A stretch of 64,000 bases of DNA from Rhynchopus sp. YZ270_cl-10. Taxonomy: Eukaryota; Euglenozoa; Diplonemea; Diplonemida; Diplonemidae. The DNA is taken from the NCBI GenBank assembly GCA_964035575.1, contig OZ037892.1, forward strand, positions 1,116,001-1,180,000. The letters are read 5' to 3'. Positions 60,496-64,000 of this stretch are shown piece after piece; position 1 is the first letter of the stretch, and each line of letters starts with the position of its first letter. The translations under genes and the position numbers were made by a program. Under the pieces are notes generated by a model, which was not told the DNA's origin, did no database searches, and saw nothing but the letters and a program-made list of their open reading frames with translations.

Positions 60496-61891
60496 TTAAA
60501 TAAAGTATACGAAGGATTTGGCACTTTTAGCGTGATTCTTTTTAATGATAATTTCACGCCGTGTTTTTTTCGCAAATAAAAACCACGCTAATTGAACTTT
60601 ATTTCACGCATTTTCACTTTTTTTCACTGCAATTCCTTAGGAGCGTGATTTTATTTTTGTTTTTTTCACGCTAAAACAGGGGTTTTTTTTGGCGATAACT
60701 TCACGCTAAATTTTGGTACATCCTGCACCACCACCCGCCTAAAAATTGGAAATTTTGAAATTTTTTTGCCCTTTTCCCTTTTTTTTTTTTGACACATGCA
60801 ACATGCTGAAGGATGTAAGACGCAAACGGTCCTCCGACAGGAGATGGACAAGCACTACAGTGGTTTTGCTGAAGGACTGGCATTGTCGACACCGTACGTC
60901 CTGTGAATGGGACCGCTGTTTAAGGAATTCATTGGCAAGCCTGACGGTATGCCCACGGAAGCCGACTTCGTTTCGTACATAGTGTATCTCCGTGACGATC
61001 TCACGTACAAATTGTCGTCGTAATGGACAGCGTTCAGTAAGCTGGGCATATTGGTGAGGAAGTATGGGGTGCAACTGCAAGACCAGTTTCCGAAGCTCGT
61101 GTGTCTCTTGAAACAACACCAGACGGCTACCGACACGACAGTCCAAGGCACTCCGCACTCACGAAACAAGAAATCGACTCCTTTCATTACCTATCAAGGC
61201 GAAGGACACACCACCCCCTTTACTTCATTGTGAGGAAGGTGGTGGCTGGCATGATATTCTGTGATGGGCGGGGATCTTCTGAATGTCTCGCTCTTGCACG
61301 ACAGCCATTTCCCGACCTCCCGCTAGAACCCGAGGTGTCGGGACACTGAGGGTGGCGAGAGGTCGGGATGTAGCTTTGTGTACCGTTGAGGCAGCTTTCC
61401 GAACCCGACCACACGCTACGCGCTATGCGTACACGTGGTGTGGGCTATATAGGCTACGTACTGTATGCGCTACATGCTATATGCCGTTGTCGTGTGTGTA
61501 AAAACGTGGGTTGTGTGGTACTGCATGGGGTCACACGTGCACCACCCTGTGGCACACATGGTTCTGCCACCCCGAAAATGCGTATCCCACCCCCCACCCC
61601 ACATACCAGGGTATGGGCCCAGTTCACCAGTTTTTTGCAGCGAGCAAAAGCTAGCGGGAGGGTAGCAGGGCTGGAGGGACCCTCCAGTCTTTTTTAGCCC
61701 CCCGCCAGCCCTCAGGCCCGCCAGCCCCCCCCAGCTGGAGTCCCGCTAGCCTTGCTGGGGGTCCCGCGGGATTCCCGGTAGCGCTGGCGGGAGGGTAATG
61801 AGAGCTACCTGGAGGGACACAAACTCGTTAGTTATTGCACAATAAATGAGTCACGCTAAAAGTGCCAAATCCTTTCGTATACTTTATTTAA
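60496..61891. mobile_element. broken 1.4 kb element with 40 bp inverted ends and tyrosine-recombinase-like remnants
   Basis: The left end 60496-60535 and right end 61851-61891 are inverted copies differing by one length change (key words GTATACGAA, GGATTTGGCACTTTTAGCG). Between them a GC-richer block (about 60790-61240) has short pieces resembling the N-terminal, core-binding part of tyrosine recombinases (for example ADFVSYIVYLRDDL and KYGVQLQDQFPKLVCLLKQH). No catalytic part is seen. The right third (61560-61840) has GC-rich nested hairpins. It could derive from a Crypton-like DNA element or a DIRS-like element, or be a recombinase fragment carried by another element. It is broken, with several breaks, and looks old inside, while the ends are well preserved. 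Confidence 0.5.
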
Positions 61892-61908
61892 CGTGAAATA
61901 AAATTACG

Positions 61909-62074
61909 TATTCAACGCCTTTTAGCGAATTTTTTTGCGATACTTCACTTATTTTTTTCCCAGGCTCGTGTATTCAATTTGCCTCGCTTCGCTCGGCAAA
62001 TTAACTACCACTCGCCTGGGAAAAAAATGCGTGAAGTTATCGCAAAAAAAAACCACGCTAAAAGGCGTTGAATA
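61909..62074. repeat. 166 bp fold-back with perfect 19 bp ends
   Basis: TATTCAACGCCTTTTAGCG and CGCTAAAAGGCGTTGAATA at the ends; TTTTTTGCGATA / TATCGCAAAAAA-like and TTTTTTCCCAGGC / GCCTGGGAAAAAA arms inside; the loop includes TTGCCTCGCTTCGCTCGGCA, itself a hairpin. It lies 17 bp beyond the previous element and shares the TTTTAGCG word with its ends. Confidence 0.75.
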
Positions 62075-64000
62075 AATAGTTATTTTTACCCTCAAAAATT
62101 TCCCCATTTGCCGCGAGGCTTTTCAAGCAAGAGGAATGTTTTTATTTCCCCCTTTTTTTTTTTGCGTCTCTTCAATTTATTTTGCTGTTGCTGCCTTTTT
62201 TTGTTCAACTGACACCACAATGACTTGCCTTTCCCCCACTTTTCGAAAGGCAACGGTCGGTTTTGAATGCCCCCAAGTTTGCGTGCTTTTTTTCAATTGA
62301 TCCATCCTTTGCTGATTTTTTTGACCTCAAAATTTGTGACTTTTAGCAGTAACAACGACAAGCAAAAAAAAACTGGCGGGAACAGACCCTATTATTCTAA
62401 AAACAGAATGCACAATCGTCTGGAAATTCCCCCTGTTATAGTTTTGTTTTCACAAACTCGGCTGCTTTTTTTAGTCTTCAATCAAGGTGACTAAGCATGA
62501 GAGGCTTAGGGTCATCTTATAAACTTTTTTCTTCTTTTTTATTATTTTGTTTATTCGGGCAACATTCGGTGGTTGCTTTATTTTTCTGCCAACAAACGTC
62601 CTCAACTCACTAGAAGAAGATGCATGTGTTTTGATACCAAAAAGGTTCACCTAAAAACCTTTTATTTTCATTTTCTCCTGTATTGTGTCCACCAACTCTT
62701 TCACTTTAGTGTGTGTACTTGAGGCACATTCAAAAAAAAAAGTGCATAAAATACTGTTCTCCTTTGCCTTTTTCTCCTGAAGGCATTCTTTTGTATTTTT
62801 TCTTTTTCCTTTTTACCCCATCTCGGCTAGCGATTAGTAAGCAGTAGAAACAGTCGACAACAATTGTGTCACGCTTTGTGGGTGTCCAGAAAGTAAAGAG
62901 TCAAATGATCAGAACTTCAGCCTCTGTTCCCACCCTTTTGCTACATTCTTAAGGGAAGTGTGTAACCTCATGTCGAGCACACACATGCTACCCCCTTTGG
63001 GGTTGCTGTGGGTACAATAAAAGAAGCCTTCTGATTCTCTTTGACAATAGTGACATTTTTTGTTCGGTTTTTTTGTTCGGATTTGTTTACTTTCGCTTAG
63101 TTTTTTTCTCCTTATTGTTCCACAGATATTATCTTTTTTTAAAAGTTTTGTGTTCGTTTCCCCCTCTCTCTGTAGTCCTGTACTTTTTACACAAATAAAG
63201 TGTTGCATTTATTTGCTGATAACGTCCGCGGTTGGCAAAATACCTGATGCTAAAAAAGCCCCCTATTAAGTAATTTAGCGGGTTGCCATGCACTATTTTG
63301 TTGAATCAGAAAAGAGTACAAACAAAAATCTATATTTAAGCAAGCATTGTGCCGCAGGATGGCATTTTGCCCACAAAGTTGGTGATGATACCAAAAGGCC
63401 CGGTATTATAGTAAACCCCTCTTTGAATTTGCATCACTTTTTTTATATAGGTGTATGCAGGAGGACAGCCATCTTCATATACCCAAGCGAGTCGTGGTAA
63501 AGGATGTGTACACAGAGAGAGATTTGCAGTGTTTTTTTTTTCTTCTTCTTTTTTCTTTGTTTTGTATTTGGTTTCGTTTCTCCTTTCTTTGAATTTTTCT
63601 TTTTTCTTTTTTTTTTGACCATACATAGTGTAGGAACGCATGACGGAACCCCTAAACCCCTTCCCCCAATTCCTCCCAGCCACCGGATTTCCCTCCCCAT
63701 CCACCCTCGGATCCCCCATCCTTGTGCAAAGTACCTAAGCAGAGCTCCAGCGAGCTTTCGCGTGCAACGTAACCTAACTATTTTGTTTTGGCTTTTTTTT
63801 TTTGTGAAGGTGGCTGTGTGTTAGTGTGTTTGTTGAAAAATTGACGAATGTGCAAAAAAAAAAAAAAGATAGTCACCATTCCTGTGTGCTCCACACACTT
63901 TTTTTTTAGTTTTATTTTGAATTGTTGGAACAGTGTAATTGCCAACTGTGCAAAGCACCACTGTCGTTCATTGTGCCTCGATTCGCCCCTTCCCTGGAAA
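62075..64000. other. gene-free end of the window
   Basis: A/T-rich with homopolymers. Only the hairpin module at 62486-62526 is recognised. C/T-rich stretches near 63640-63720 could be 5' sequence for a gene beyond the window, but nothing supports a CDS. Confidence 0.45.
62486..62526 (+). repeat. dispersed hairpin module
   Basis: AAGGTGACTAAGCATGAGAG then GCTTAGGGTCATCTTATAAAC and a T-run. It is nearly identical to 27540 and 58170. Confidence 0.7.

Noticed and set aside
63336-63824. ORFs of 85-127 codons near the window end
   Set aside because: They run through T/A homopolymers and simple sequence, giving Lys- or Phe-runs.

Overview
This is a eukaryotic protist window. Every gene I can support lies on the + strand. 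Genes are preceded by pyrimidine tracts ending in AG, stops are TGA, TAA and TAG (standard code), and at least five genes are interrupted by short GT-AG introns whose 5' sites are nearly all GTATGY. One-strand gene order, pyrimidine-AG signals just upstream of start codons (as expected for spliced-leader trans-splicing), ordinary cis introns and repeat-rich spacers together suggest a euglenozoan, most likely a diplonemid. This assignment is an inference: no spliced-leader gene or rRNA is present to confirm it.

Layout. 1-11.8 kb: tandem array of secreted DOMON / cytochrome b561 genes (tail of one copy, then complete copies at 1485-3797 and 6942-10922) with duplicated spacers, one spacer carrying a 1.7 kb insertion. 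12-17 kb: a large uncharacterised three-exon gene and a small ORF, tied together by a pair of inverted repeats. 18.4-22.8 kb: a five-exon protein with serine/proline-rich repeats, coiled coil and a PDZ-like domain. 23.6-25.3 kb: three-exon beta-ketoacyl-ACP synthase. 26.0 kb: a very small two-exon gene. 26.4-31.4 kb: gene-free and full of fold-back elements and dispersed repeats. 31.4-38.3 kb: three-exon four-domain voltage-gated cation channel with an unusual selectivity filter. 39.1 kb: PHD-finger protein. 40.1-45.4 kb: three tandem paralogues with a possible ubiquitin-like N-terminus and a beta-propeller-like body. 46.1 kb: unknown protein. 47.6-49.9 kb: P1B-type (Zn/Cd-like) metal ATPase. 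50.8-52.3 kb: element with terminal inverted repeats. 53.6-55.1 kb: probably myristoylated RING-finger protein. 55.1-64 kb: no gene seen; microsatellite, fold-backs, a 123 bp element inserted in a repeat, and a broken 1.4 kb element with inverted ends and tyrosine-recombinase-like remnants.

The genes do not form one pathway. Several encode membrane or redox proteins (b561, channel, metal ATPase), but if transcription is polycistronic, neighbourhood carries little functional meaning. The most striking non-gene signal is a dense population of short structured repeats. The best defined is a composite element of about 120 bp made of two hairpin modules, found in intergenic DNA and, as one module, inside introns.
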